A DNA stretch of 64,000 bases from Janthinobacterium tructae (GTDB lineage Bacteria > Pseudomonadota > Gammaproteobacteria > Burkholderiales > Burkholderiaceae_D). Below the pieces are notes generated by a model. That model was not told the DNA's origin and did not search any database. It was given only the letters and a program-made list of their open reading frames with translations. Shown here piece after piece: positions 27,924 to 36,717 of this stretch; within the stretch, counting starts at the first letter, position 1; each line of letters opens with the position of its first letter. Both the position numbers and the translations under genes were made by a program. The stretch lies in NCBI RefSeq assembly GCF_006517255.1, contig NZ_CP041185.1, positions 2,604,001 to 2,668,000 on the forward strand, written 5' to 3'.

Positions 27924-28128
27924 ATATTTAAAGGGGCGCGAGGCAGCACGGATCGCGCCCCCGGCCAGCTTGCCCCGCCCCCGCATCAGCAGGATTTTTC
28001 ACCGCTGAACCGGCTGCGCCGCCATACTGACAAGATAAAATAGCCATGCCTGCCGGCGGCCTTTGACCGCATTGGCAGCCTCGGCGACGCCGATACCCTG
28101 ACAGAATACAGACCCAAGAACCGCGCCC
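27924..28128. other. Gap between arnT and arnB with GC hairpin
   Basis: A 205-base gap in an otherwise tight operon. GGGGCGCG at 27933-27940 pairs with CGCGCCCC at 27954-27961, but no T-tract follows, so it is a poor forward terminator. The gap is too short for a complete arnE or arnF and no partial copy is evident. An AT-rich stretch at 28030-28041 could be a -10 region for a second promoter. Confidence 0.45.
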
Positions 28129-29265
28129 ATGACCTCTACCCTGCCCTTTTTGCCTTTTTCCAAACCCACCATCGATGAAGCGACCATCGCCGCCGTCGGC
28201 GAGGTGCTGCGCTCGGGCTGGATCACCAGCGGCCCGAAAGTGCAGGCCTTCGAAGCCCAGTTGTCCGAATATTTCGGCGGACGCCCCGTGCGCACCTTCA
28301 ATTCAGGCACCTGCACCATGGAAATCGCGCTGCGCATCGCCGGCATCGGCCCCGGCGACGAAGTCATCACGACGCCCGTGTCGTGGGTAGCGACGGCCAA
28401 CGTCATCATCGAAGTGGGCGCCACGCCCGTGTTTGCCGATATCGACCCCGTCACGCGCAATATCGACCTCGACAAGCTCGAAGCGGCCATCACGCCACGC
28501 ACCCGCGCCATCATCCCCGTCTACCTGTCGGGCCTGCCCGTCGACATGGACCGCCTGTACGCGATTGCTGAAAAGTACAATTTGCGCGTCGTGGAAGATG
28601 CGGCGCAAGCGTTCGGCTCCACCTGGAAGGGCAAGCGCATCGGCGCGTTTGGCGACTTCGTCTCGTTCAGCTTCCAGGCCAACAAGAACATCACCACAGG
28701 TGAAGGCGGCTGCCTCGTCCTGAACAACCTGGAAGAAGCCAGGCTGGCCGAGAAATACCGGCTGCAGGGCGTCACGCGCAGCGGCGTCGACGGCATCGAT
28801 GTCGATGTGCTGGGCGGCAAATACAACATGAGCGACATCATGGCCGCCATCGGCCTGGGCCAGTTCGCCAATATCGACTCCATCACGGCCCACCGCCGCG
28901 CGCTGGCGCGCCACTATTTCGAGCAATTCGGCAGCGACTTCGAAGCGCAGAGCGGCGCCCAGCTGCCCGTACAGGATTTTGAAAACAGCAACTGGCATTT
29001 GTTCCAGATCATCCTGCCCGACAACGGCCCCGGCACGCGCGCCGCGTTCATGCAGCAAATGGCGCAGCAAAACGTGGGAACGGGCTATCATTACGCACCG
29101 ATCCACTTGTTTACCATGTACCGCGAACGCGGCTTTACCGAGGGCATGTTCCCCGTCTCGGAAAAGATCGGCCGCCTGACCGTGACCTTGCCGATGTTTT
29201 ACGCCATGACGACACAGGACGTGGAACGCGCCGTCGCCACCGTCAAATCCATTCTCATCAAGTGA
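28129..29265 (+). CDS. arnB: UDP-L-Ara4O C-4 aminotransferase ArnB
   Basis: 378 residues, DegT/DnrJ/EryC1/StrS aminotransferase. PLP Lys186 in SFQANKNITTGEGG, GPKVQAFE near 35 and EDAAQAFGS near 156. It converts UDP-4-keto-arabinose to UDP-L-Ara4N using glutamate. arnC follows with about 11 bases spacing or an overlap, depending on the start codon chosen. Confidence 0.94.
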   Translation: MTSTLPFLPFSKPTIDEATIAAVGEVLRSGWITSGPKVQAFEAQLSEYFGGRPVRTFNSGTCTMEIALRIAGIGPGDEVITTPVSWVATANVIIEVGATPVFADIDPVTRNIDLDKLEAAITPRTRAIIPVYLSGLPVDMDRLYAIAEKYNLRVVEDAAQAFGSTWKGKRIGAFGDFVSFSFQANKNITTGEGGCLVLNNLEEARLAEKYRLQGVTRSGVDGIDVDVLGGKYNMSDIMAAIGLGQFANIDSITAHRRALARHYFEQFGSDFEAQSGAQLPVQDFENSNWHLFQIILPDNGPGTRAAFMQQMAQQNVGTGYHYAPIHLFTMYRERGFTEGMFPVSEKIGRLTVTLPMFYAMTTQDVERAVATVKSILIK

Positions 29266-29276
29266 GCAGCGCGCCG

Positions 29277-30272
29277 ATGAAACCTGAACTGTCCATTATC
29301 ATTCCGATCTACAACGAGCAGGATGGCCTGGCCAGCCTGTTCGCCCGCCTGTATCCGGCCCTCGATGCCCTGCAGACGAGCTACGAGATCATCTTCATCA
29401 ACGACGGCAGCCGCGACAACTCGGTGGCCATCCTGGCGGAACAATTCCGCCAGCGCCCCGACGTCACACGCGTCGTCTTGTTCAACGGCAATTATGGCCA
29501 GCACATGGCCATCCTGGCCGGTTTTGAAGCCTCGCGCGGGCAAATCATGATCACGCTCGACGCCGACCTGCAGAACCCGCCAGAGGAAATCGGCAACCTG
29601 GTGGCAAAGATGCGCGAAGGCTACGATTACGTGGGCTCGATCAGGCGCAAGCGGCAAGATTCCGCCTGGCGCACCCTGGCGTCGAAAATGATGAACCGCC
29701 TGCGTGAAAAGATCACGAATATCAAAATCACCGACCAGGGCAACATGCTGCGCGCGTATGGCCGCAATGTGATCGACCTGGTCAACCAGTGCGCCGAAGT
29801 CAACACCTTCGTGCCCGCCCTGGCCTACACGTTTGCCCGCAAGCCCACGGAAATTACCGTCGAGCACGAGGAACGCTCGGCCGGCGAGTCGAAATACTCG
29901 CTGTACAGCCTGATCCGCCTCAACTTCGATCTGGTCACGGGCTTTTCGCTGATTCCCCTGCAAATCTTTTCCATGCTCGGCATGCTGCTGTCATTCAGTT
30001 CGGCCGTGCTGGTGATCTATTTGCTGGCGCGCCGCTTCCTGTTCGGCGCCGAGGCGCAGGGTGTGTTCACCCTGTTCGCCATCGCCTTCTTTCTGATGGG
30101 CGTGATCCTGTTCGGCATCGGCCTGGTGGGCGAATACGTGGGACGCATCTTCCAGCAGGTACGCGCCCGTCCACGCTACGTGGTGCAGACCATCTTGCAG
30201 GATGGCATGGTCCAGGCGGAAGCCGAGGCGACATCGTATGTGCGCCTGGAAAAGCGCCAGGTGGGCCGCTGA
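29277..30272 (+). CDS. arnC: Undecaprenyl-phosphate L-Ara4FN transferase ArnC
   Basis: 331 residues, GT2 family. ELSIIIPIYNEQDGL opens the domain, the metal-binding DADLQ occurs in ITLDADLQNPPEEI, and two C-terminal transmembrane helices are present (about 227-290). It moves formylated L-Ara4N onto undecaprenyl phosphate. ATG 29277 gives the usual MKPELSIII start; a GTG at 29262 overlapping the arnB stop is the alternative. The TGATG junction with the next gene indicates coupling. Confidence 0.93.
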   Translation: MKPELSIIIPIYNEQDGLASLFARLYPALDALQTSYEIIFINDGSRDNSVAILAEQFRQRPDVTRVVLFNGNYGQHMAILAGFEASRGQIMITLDADLQNPPEEIGNLVAKMREGYDYVGSIRRKRQDSAWRTLASKMMNRLREKITNIKITDQGNMLRAYGRNVIDLVNQCAEVNTFVPALAYTFARKPTEITVEHEERSAGESKYSLYSLIRLNFDLVTGFSLIPLQIFSMLGMLLSFSSAVLVIYLLARRFLFGAEAQGVFTLFAIAFFLMGVILFGIGLVGEYVGRIFQQVRARPRYVVQTILQDGMVQAEAEATSYVRLEKRQVGR

Positions 30273-31189
30273 TGGGCGCCCCACGCGCCGTCGTCTTCGG
30301 CTACCACAATGTGGGCGTGCGCTGCATCAAGGTGCTGCTCGCTGGCGGCGTCGATATCGCCCTCGTCGTCACGCACGAAGACAGCCCCACGGAAAACCTG
30401 TGGTTCGAATCCGTCGCCAGCCTGTGCCAGGCCGAAGGCATCCCGTACATCACACCTCTGGACGCGCGCGCGCCCGAGCTGCTGGCGCAGGTGCAGGCAG
30501 CACAGCCGGACATGCTGTTCAGCTTTTACTACCGTCACATGCTGCCGGCCAGCATTCTGGAGGTGGCACCCGCCTACAATATGCATGGCTCGCTGCTGCC
30601 GCAGTTCCGCGGCCGCGCGCCCGTCAACTGGGCCGTGCTGCATGGCGCCACGCAGACAGGCGCTACCCTGCATGAAATGACGGTCAAGCCCGACGCCGGC
30701 GCCATCGTCGCGCAAACAGCCGTGCCCATCCTGCCCGACGACACGGCCTTCGAAGTGTTCGGCAAGGTCACCGTGGCGGCGGAACAAACGCTGTGGGGTG
30801 TGCTGCCGGCCTTGCTGGACGGGACGGCGCCGCGCCAGTTGAACGATTTGCGCCAGGGCGGCTATTTTGGCGGGCGCAAGCCGGAAGACGGCCGCATCGA
30901 CTGGAAGTTACCTGCGCAACAGGTATACAACCTGCACCGGGCCGTCGCCCCGCCCTATCCCGGCGCGTTCACCGAAGTCAATGATGTCATTTACATCATC
31001 GAAACCGCCCGTTTGAGCAAGCGTTCCGCAGGAAGTTTGCCAGCGGGCTTGGCGGTAGTGGATAATTGCATCTTTGGCGTCTGCGGAGACGGCCGCATGC
31101 TGGCCATTTCCGCGCTGAGGGCTGCCGGGGAGCCGATTTCGGCTCAGCAATTGCAAGCAAGTCTGACCGCCCGCGTCAGCACACACTGA
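30272..31189 (+). CDS. UDP-L-Ara4N formyltransferase (ArnA N-terminal half as a separate gene)
   Basis: 305 residues homologous to the formyltransferase half of E. coli ArnA. Catalytic Asn-His region is YNMHGSLLPQFRGRAPVNWA and the catalytic Asp lies in TVKPDAGAIVAQ. It uses 10-formyltetrahydrofolate to formylate UDP-L-Ara4N. The frame is open far upstream, but ATG 30272 overlaps the arnC stop and starts conserved sequence. The dehydrogenase half is the next gene, 21 bases away. Confidence 0.92.
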   Translation: MGAPRAVVFGYHNVGVRCIKVLLAGGVDIALVVTHEDSPTENLWFESVASLCQAEGIPYITPLDARAPELLAQVQAAQPDMLFSFYYRHMLPASILEVAPAYNMHGSLLPQFRGRAPVNWAVLHGATQTGATLHEMTVKPDAGAIVAQTAVPILPDDTAFEVFGKVTVAAEQTLWGVLPALLDGTAPRQLNDLRQGGYFGGRKPEDGRIDWKLPAQQVYNLHRAVAPPYPGAFTEVNDVIYIIETARLSKRSAGSLPAGLAVVDNCIFGVCGDGRMLAISALRAAGEPISAQQLQASLTARVSTH

Positions 31190-31210
31190 TATCACTCAAG
31201 AGAATCTCAC

Positions 31211-32263
31211 ATGAAAAAAGTCCTCATCTTAGGCGTCAACGGCTTCATCGGCCACCACCTGTCCAAGCGCATCCTGGAAACCACCGACTGGCATGTCTAT
31301 GGCATGGACATGAACACGGACCGCATCACGGAATTGCTGGAAAATGACAACTACAAGTCGCGCATGCACTTCTTCGAAGGCGACATCACGATCAACAAGG
31401 AATGGGTCGAGTACCACGTCAAGAAATGCGACGTGATCCTGCCGCTGGTGGCCATCGCCACGCCGTCGACCTACGTCAAGCAGCCGCTGCGCGTGTTCGA
31501 ACTGGACTTCGAAGCCAACCTGCCTATCGTCCGTTCGGCCGCCAAGTACGGCAAGCACCTGGTGTTCCCGTCGACCTCGGAAGTGTATGGCATGTGCCAC
31601 GACGAGGAATTCGATCCGGAAAACTCGGAACTGATCTGCGGCCCGATCAACAAGCCGCGCTGGATCTATTCGAACGCCAAGCAATTGATGGACCGCGTGA
31701 TCTGGGGCTACGGCATGGAAGGCTTGAACTTCACCCTGTTCCGTCCATTCAACTGGATCGGCGCCGGCCTGGACTCGATCCACACGCCAAAAGAAGGTTC
31801 TTCGCGGGTGGTGACGCAATTCTTCGGCCACATCGTGCGCGGCGAGAACATCTCGCTGGTCGACGGCGGCGCGCAAAAACGCGCGTTCACCTACATCGAT
31901 GACGGCATCGATGCGCTGATGCGTATCATCGCCAACAAGAATGGCATCGCCAGCGGCAAGATCTACAACATTGGCAATCCAGTCAACAATTACTCGATCC
32001 GCGACCTGGCCGGCATGATGCTGACCCTGGCTGCCGAGTATCCTGAATATGCCGAAGGCGCGAAACACGTGAAAATCGTGGAAACGACGTCGGGCGCCTA
32101 CTACGGTGCCGGCTACCAGGACGTGCAAAACCGCGTGCCGAAAATCACGAATACCTGCGAAGAACTGGGCTGGGCGCCAAGCACCACCATGGCCGATTCC
32201 CTGCGCAATATCTTCGACGCCTACCGCAGCCAGGTAGCCCAAGCCAAAGCCCTGATGGATTAA
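31211..32263 (+). CDS. UDP-glucuronate decarboxylase (ArnA C-terminal half as a separate gene)
   Basis: 350 residues, extended short-chain dehydrogenase. NAD motif GVNGFIGHHL (8-17), catalytic FPSTSEVYGM with YSNAK in IYSNAKQLMDR, and RPFNWIGAGLDS typical of ArnA. It oxidatively decarboxylates UDP-glucuronate to UDP-4-keto-arabinose, the first committed step. AAGAGAATCTC precedes the ATG. The stop overlaps the arnD start (TAATG). Confidence 0.94.
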   Translation: MKKVLILGVNGFIGHHLSKRILETTDWHVYGMDMNTDRITELLENDNYKSRMHFFEGDITINKEWVEYHVKKCDVILPLVAIATPSTYVKQPLRVFELDFEANLPIVRSAAKYGKHLVFPSTSEVYGMCHDEEFDPENSELICGPINKPRWIYSNAKQLMDRVIWGYGMEGLNFTLFRPFNWIGAGLDSIHTPKEGSSRVVTQFFGHIVRGENISLVDGGAQKRAFTYIDDGIDALMRIIANKNGIASGKIYNIGNPVNNYSIRDLAGMMLTLAAEYPEYAEGAKHVKIVETTSGAYYGAGYQDVQNRVPKITNTCEELGWAPSTTMADSLRNIFDAYRSQVAQAKALMD

Positions 32264-33222
32264 TGTTGAGCAAGCCGTTCCTGACCCTGAAAATCGACGT
32301 CGATACCTATCGCGGCACCCGTGAAGGCATGGGCAATCTGGTGCGCATGCTGGCCGCGCACCAGGCCAAAGCCACCTTTCTGTTCTCGCTGGGCCCCGAC
32401 CACACGGGCTGGGCCCTGCGGCGCGCCTTGAAGCCCGGCTTTTTCAGCAAGGTGTCGCGCACCTCGGTGGTCGAGCACTACGGCTTGAAAACATTGATGT
32501 ACGGCACCTTGCTGCCGGGCCCCGATATCGGCAAGCAATGCGCGGCGCAATTGCGCGCCGTGCGCGATGCCGGTTTCGAGTGCGGCATCCACACCTGGGA
32601 TCACACCCTGTGGCAAGACAACGTGGCCAAGCGCAACGCCGCCTGGACCATCAACATGATGCGCAAGGCCGCCAACCGCTACGAGCAGGTGTTTGGCACC
32701 AAGCCGCACACGCACGGCGCGGCCGGCTGGCAAATGAATGTCAGCGCCTTTGTCGAACACGACACGGCCGGCTACCGCTTTGCCTCCGATGGCCGCGCCA
32801 TGCTCGACGCGCGCGGCGCCATGGTGCATCCGAGCAATGGCCCGCACCGCGTGCGCAACGGCAACACCATCCTGCAATGCGTACAACTGCCCACCACCCT
32901 GCCCACCCTGGACGAACTGCTGGGCTGCGAAATCGACGGCAAGCTGATCACGACCGGCAATGTTGCTGCGCATATATTGTCGCTGACGGCGGACAATCCG
33001 CGCGACCACGTGTATACCTTGCATGCGGAACTTGAAGGACAGAAACTCGCCCCCATTTTCGAAAAACTGCTGGCTGGCTGGACAGCCCAGGGCTACCAAT
33101 TTGCAGCGATGGGCGATTATTATGAAAAGATAAAAGAGTCGGACTTGCCCGTTTGCCCCATCACCTGGGATGAGTTGCCCGGACGTTCGGGACGCCTGAT
33201 TGTGCAGGGCAAAGCGGCCTGA
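32263..33222 (+). CDS. arnD: 4-formamido-L-arabinose-phosphoundecaprenol deformylase ArnD
   Basis: 319 residues, NodB-type polysaccharide deacetylase. Metal Asp region LKIDVDTYRGTREG (about 8-21), FECGIHTWDHTLWQ holds the paired metal His residues, and PHTHGAAGWQMN follows. It removes the formyl group after transfer to the lipid carrier, which makes the pathway irreversible. It is the last arn gene; no terminator is obvious before the peroxiredoxin gene 75 bases on. Confidence 0.93.
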   Translation: MLSKPFLTLKIDVDTYRGTREGMGNLVRMLAAHQAKATFLFSLGPDHTGWALRRALKPGFFSKVSRTSVVEHYGLKTLMYGTLLPGPDIGKQCAAQLRAVRDAGFECGIHTWDHTLWQDNVAKRNAAWTINMMRKAANRYEQVFGTKPHTHGAAGWQMNVSAFVEHDTAGYRFASDGRAMLDARGAMVHPSNGPHRVRNGNTILQCVQLPTTLPTLDELLGCEIDGKLITTGNVAAHILSLTADNPRDHVYTLHAELEGQKLAPIFEKLLAGWTAQGYQFAAMGDYYEKIKESDLPVCPITWDELPGRSGRLIVQGKAA

Positions 33223-33297
33223 ATGCTGTATTGTTGCACCTGGATGCGTTGCCAGATTAAAAAACAGCGCTGATGATCACCGTTCAGGAGAGAACCT

Positions 33298-33768
33298 GTG
33301 GCTGATAGCCAATCCCTCGTTAGCATACCCGACTTTAGTGCCGCCATGACCAGCGGCAAGACCTTTCAGTTGCTGGGCCGTCCGGCCAAGGCCACGGTAC
33401 TGTTTTTCTATCCGAAGGACAACACCCCCGGCTGCACCACTGAAAACATCGCCTTCCGTGACGCGTATGCGCAATTTGTCGCCGCCGGCGTGGAAATCTA
33501 CGGCATCAGCCGCGATTCCCTGCGCTCGCACGAAAGCTTCAAAGCCAAGCTGGAACTGCCATTCGAGCTCATTTCCGACCCGGACGAAGCCGTTTGCCTG
33601 CTGTTTAACGTCATGAAGATGAAACAGATGTATGGCAAGACGGTCCGTGGCGTCGAACGCAGCACGTTTGTGATTGACGCCCAGGGCCGATTGGTGAAAG
33701 AATGGAGAGGCGTGAAGGTCGCAACTCACGTGGAAGAAGTGCTGGAATTCGTGGCGCGTCTGAATTGA
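33298..33768 (+). CDS. bcp: Peroxiredoxin, BCP/PrxQ family
   Basis: 156 residues starting at GTG with CAGGAGAG upstream. Peroxidatic Cys46 lies in NTPGCTTENIAF. The resolving cysteine five residues later in E. coli BCP is Ile here, and the alternative PrxQ position near residue 83 is also not Cys. The only other cysteine is Cys100 (DEAVCLLF). It should reduce peroxides with thioredoxin or another thiol, possibly by a 1-Cys or unusual mechanism. Confidence 0.9.
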   Translation: MADSQSLVSIPDFSAAMTSGKTFQLLGRPAKATVLFFYPKDNTPGCTTENIAFRDAYAQFVAAGVEIYGISRDSLRSHESFKAKLELPFELISDPDEAVCLLFNVMKMKQMYGKTVRGVERSTFVIDAQGRLVKEWRGVKVATHVEEVLEFVARLN

Positions 33769-34068
33769 TCATCTGTTCTGATCGCATGCGCGTTGTCAGC
33801 CTCCAGCCAGATTGGTTCGACATTAGCTCAACCGCAGTTCAGTTCACGGTACCTATCGCCATTTTGAGTCAACGAAGCGCCTCCACCCACTCCGCCAGGC
33901 GGGCCTGCAGCCCGCCGATGGCGTCCATGACCAGCCATGTTGCCGGCCTTCCGGCAGTCCCTCGTCCTGTAGCATTGTTGTTCCCCCGCATCCACCCCAT
34001 GAGAAGTGCCGCCAGAAGCTGGCTGCCCATGGGCGATTCATTCCAGAAATTTTTTGATTGAGATCCTG
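33769..34068. other. Intergenic region, 300 bases
   Basis: No supported gene. A GC hairpin GGCGGGC-CTGCA-GCCCGCC lies around 33896-33914 without a T-tract. A reverse frame through 33869-34186 runs into phoH and has no ribosome-binding site; it could be chance or a relic. Confidence 0.4.
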
Positions 34069-35880
34069 ATGCCACTGCCAAAATTACCGAGCAAGCCAGC
34101 CACCATCCTGTCCACCCAAGATTACCCGACCGCAGGCGCAGCGCGCCCGGCCACCAAAACCCCGGCAGCCAAGAAAGTGGCTGCACCGATCATTGAAGCG
34201 GCGATCGCCGAAGTTGCCAAGCCGGTCCGCAATGCGGCCACGAAGATCAAGCAAGTGGCGGCCCTGATGGTTGCCAAGCCGGCGCCTGCACCTGCGCCGG
34301 TTGCGGCCGCGCCTGTCGCCGTTGCCGCGCCTGCGGCGAAAGCCAGGCCGGCGGCAAAAGGCAAGGTCACGCCGATCAAGCCCGTCCAGCAAGCCGAGCA
34401 GCCACATCCGGCCAAGCACAAGGCGGTCGAAGTGCAGCTCAAGTCGTCCGCCAGCCGCGCCGCCGACCAGCGCGGCATCAGCAAGCTGTTCGTGCTCGAC
34501 ACGAACGTACTGATGCACGATCCATCGTCGCTGTTCCGCTTCGAGGAACACGATGTGTACCTGCCCATGATGACCCTGGAAGAGCTGGACAACCACAAAA
34601 AGGGCATGACGGAAGTGGCGCGCAACGCACGCCAGGTCTCGCGCACGCTCGACGCCCTGATCAGCAACACGGATGACGATGCCATCGAACACGGCATCTT
34701 GCTGTCCAAGCTGGGCAACAAGGATGCCAAGGGCCGTCTGTTCTTCCAGACGCGCCTGCAAAGCGCCGACCTGCCAGCTGGCTTGCCAGTGGGCAAGGCC
34801 GACAACCAGATCCTCGCCGTCGTGCGCTCGCTGGAATCGGAACAGGAAGGCCGCCCCGTGGTGCTGGTGTCGAAGGACATCAACATGCGCATCAAGGCGC
34901 GCGCACTGGGCTTGCCGGCCGAAGATTACTTCAACGACCATGTGCTGGAAGACACGGACTTGCTGTACTCGGGCATCGTGCAATTGCCGGACGACTTCTG
35001 GAACAAGCACGGCAAGGACATGGAATCGTGGCAGGAAAGCAAGAACGGCTACAGCTCCACCTTCTATCGCGTGACGGGCCCGTTCATCCCATCGCTGCTG
35101 GTCAACCAGTTCATCTACCTGGAACCGAAAAACGGTGAAACGCCGTTCTACGGCCAGGTGAAACAGATCAACGGCAAGACGGCCGTGCTGCAAACCCTGC
35201 GCGACTTCAGCCACACGAAGAACAATGTGTGGGGCGTGACGGCGCGCAACCGCGAGCAGAATTTTGCGCTGAACCTGCTGATGAATCCGGAATGCGACTT
35301 CGTCACCCTGCTGGGCCAGGCCGGTACCGGCAAGACCCTGCTGGCCCTGGCCGCCGGCCTGGCGCAAGTGCTGGAAACCAAGCTCTACAATGAAATCATC
35401 GTCACCCGCGTGACGGTGCCGGTGGGCGAAGACATCGGTTTCCTGCCAGGCACGGAAGAAGAAAAGATGTCGCCATGGATGGGCGCCTTCGACGACAACC
35501 TGGAAGTGCTGAACAAGTCCGACTCCGATGGCGGCGAATGGGGCCGTGCTGCAACGCAAGACCTGATCCGCTCGCGCATCAAGATCAAGTCGCTCAACTT
35601 CATGCGCGGCCGCACGTTCGTGAACAAGTTCCTCATCATCGATGAAGCACAGAACTTGACGCCGAAACAGGTCAAGACCCTGGTCACGCGCGCCGGTCCC
35701 GGCACGAAGATCCTGTGCCTGGGCAACATCGCCCAGATCGACACGCCGTACCTGACAGAAGGCTCGAGCGGCCTGACCTACGTGGTCGACCGCTTCAAGG
35801 GCTGGACCCACAGCGGCCACGTCACCCTGGCCCGCGGCGAGCGTTCGCGCCTGGCCGACCACGCCAGCGAAGTGCTGTAA
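34069..35880 (+). CDS. PIN-PhoH family ATPase
   Basis: 603 residues from the ATG at 34069. Residues 22-130 are a low-complexity Ala/Pro/Lys-rich basic extension. A PIN ribonuclease-like domain follows (LFVLDTNVLMHDP, Asp144), then a PhoH P-loop domain with Walker A GQAGTGKT (416-423), VTVPVGEDIGFLPGT and Walker B-like FLIIDEAQN. PIN-PhoH fusions (YlaK/PhoH2 type) are RNA helicase-nucleases in some bacteria, typically within toxin-antitoxin-like or stress contexts. No antitoxin-like gene is adjacent. Confidence 0.92.
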   Translation: MPLPKLPSKPATILSTQDYPTAGAARPATKTPAAKKVAAPIIEAAIAEVAKPVRNAATKIKQVAALMVAKPAPAPAPVAAAPVAVAAPAAKARPAAKGKVTPIKPVQQAEQPHPAKHKAVEVQLKSSASRAADQRGISKLFVLDTNVLMHDPSSLFRFEEHDVYLPMMTLEELDNHKKGMTEVARNARQVSRTLDALISNTDDDAIEHGILLSKLGNKDAKGRLFFQTRLQSADLPAGLPVGKADNQILAVVRSLESEQEGRPVVLVSKDINMRIKARALGLPAEDYFNDHVLEDTDLLYSGIVQLPDDFWNKHGKDMESWQESKNGYSSTFYRVTGPFIPSLLVNQFIYLEPKNGETPFYGQVKQINGKTAVLQTLRDFSHTKNNVWGVTARNREQNFALNLLMNPECDFVTLLGQAGTGKTLLALAAGLAQVLETKLYNEIIVTRVTVPVGEDIGFLPGTEEEKMSPWMGAFDDNLEVLNKSDSDGGEWGRAATQDLIRSRIKIKSLNFMRGRTFVNKFLIIDEAQNLTPKQVKTLVTRAGPGTKILCLGNIAQIDTPYLTEGSSGLTYVVDRFKGWTHSGHVTLARGERSRLADHASEVL

Positions 35881-35916
35881 GTTATAGCGGGCGGCGCAAG
35901 CTGCTCCAGTCATTCG

Positions 35917-35951
35917 AAGCCCCGGCTGCAGCGATGCAGGCGGGGCTTTTT
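35917..35951 (+). terminator. Rho-independent terminator after PIN-PhoH gene
   Basis: AAGCCCCG (35917-35924) pairs with CGGGGCTT (35941-35948), with an inner CTGCA/TGCAG stem and a following T-tract. It ends the PIN-PhoH transcript 37 bases after its stop. Confidence 0.85.
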
Positions 35952-36018
35952 CGTGTGCGCGACTTTTTCCTGCGACATGGTCTAATACCGCTCTCTTTCC
36001 TCCAGGACACCGTATCCG

Positions 36019-36693
36019 ATGCCTCCCGCCTTCCAGTTGCTGCTGTGCCTCCTCATCTTCATGTTGATCCACATTTCCGTCATGGCGGCCTGTGCCAGGC
36101 TGTTCGGCATCACGCTGCGCAGCATCAGCTACGGCGTGGGTCCGACCTTGCTGAGCTGGGGCAAAGTGCGCGTCAAACTGCTGCCCCTGGCCGGCAATGT
36201 GGTGCTGAAAGATACGCGTGAAGAAACGCTGTATGACGACGACCCCTGCCATGACGCCTATAACTTTCAGCCGCTGTGGAAGCAGTTCGTGTTGCCGCTG
36301 AGCGGCGTGGTCGTCTTGCTGGCCTTGTCGCTGGGCATCATGGGAGCCTCGGGCTGGGAACGCTTTGTCGCCGCCTTCGGACAAATCGTCCACGGTGCGC
36401 TGGCGCCGCTGTCGACGGCGCAGGAATTGCTGGGTGAAGGGGAAACGTTTGCCCGCACGCACGGCTTTGCGCTGGTATTCGCCCTGTTCTCGTTGAAACT
36501 GTGCGCCTTCAACCTGCTGCCGTTCGCCGGCTTGAACGGCGGACAGGCGCTGCTGGCCATCGCGCGCGGCGGACGCGCTTTTGTGGCGTGGGAAGAAACG
36601 CTGACGAAATGGATGCTGTTGCCGGGACTGGCGATCTTGCTGGCGTGGACGGCGGCGTTCGGCTGGTATGGCTGGCAAGCGCTGGGGGCCTGA
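36019..36693 (+). CDS. Degenerate M50 (RseP-like) membrane protein, probably inactive
   Basis: 224 residues, about four hydrophobic segments. The layout follows site-2 proteases: first helix with LIHISVMAACARLFGI where family members have HExxH then ARLFG, then SYGVGPTLLSWG and LLPLAGNVVLKD like the SIGFG and PLGGYVKM region, and finally FNLLPFAGLNGGQALL in place of NLLPIPxLDGG. His18 remains, but the catalytic Glu is Ile19, the second His is Met22, and the metal Asp is Asn. It therefore looks like a pseudoprotease. PDZ domains are absent. It stands alone, convergent with the aldehyde dehydrogenase gene. Confidence 0.72.
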   Translation: MPPAFQLLLCLLIFMLIHISVMAACARLFGITLRSISYGVGPTLLSWGKVRVKLLPLAGNVVLKDTREETLYDDDPCHDAYNFQPLWKQFVLPLSGVVVLLALSLGIMGASGWERFVAAFGQIVHGALAPLSTAQELLGEGETFARTHGFALVFALFSLKLCAFNLLPFAGLNGGQALLAIARGGRAFVAWEETLTKWMLLPGLAILLAWTAAFGWYGWQALGA

Positions 36694-36717
36694 GGCAGCG
36701 CCCCCGAGGTCGCCCGG

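Noticed and set aside
27933..27961. Hairpin after arnT as an intrinsic terminator
   Set aside because: Stem is strong but no T-tract follows on the forward strand, so termination of the arn transcript here is not supported.
33869..34186. 105-codon reverse ORF between the peroxiredoxin and PIN-PhoH genes
   Set aside because: Overlaps the PIN-PhoH start, lacks a ribosome-binding site and has no recognisable family; at best a relic.
34084..36678. 864-codon reverse frame opposite the PIN-PhoH and pseudo-M50 genes
   Set aside because: Antisense to two real genes and a terminator; composition is Gln/His/Arg-rich as expected for antisense of GC-rich coding DNA.
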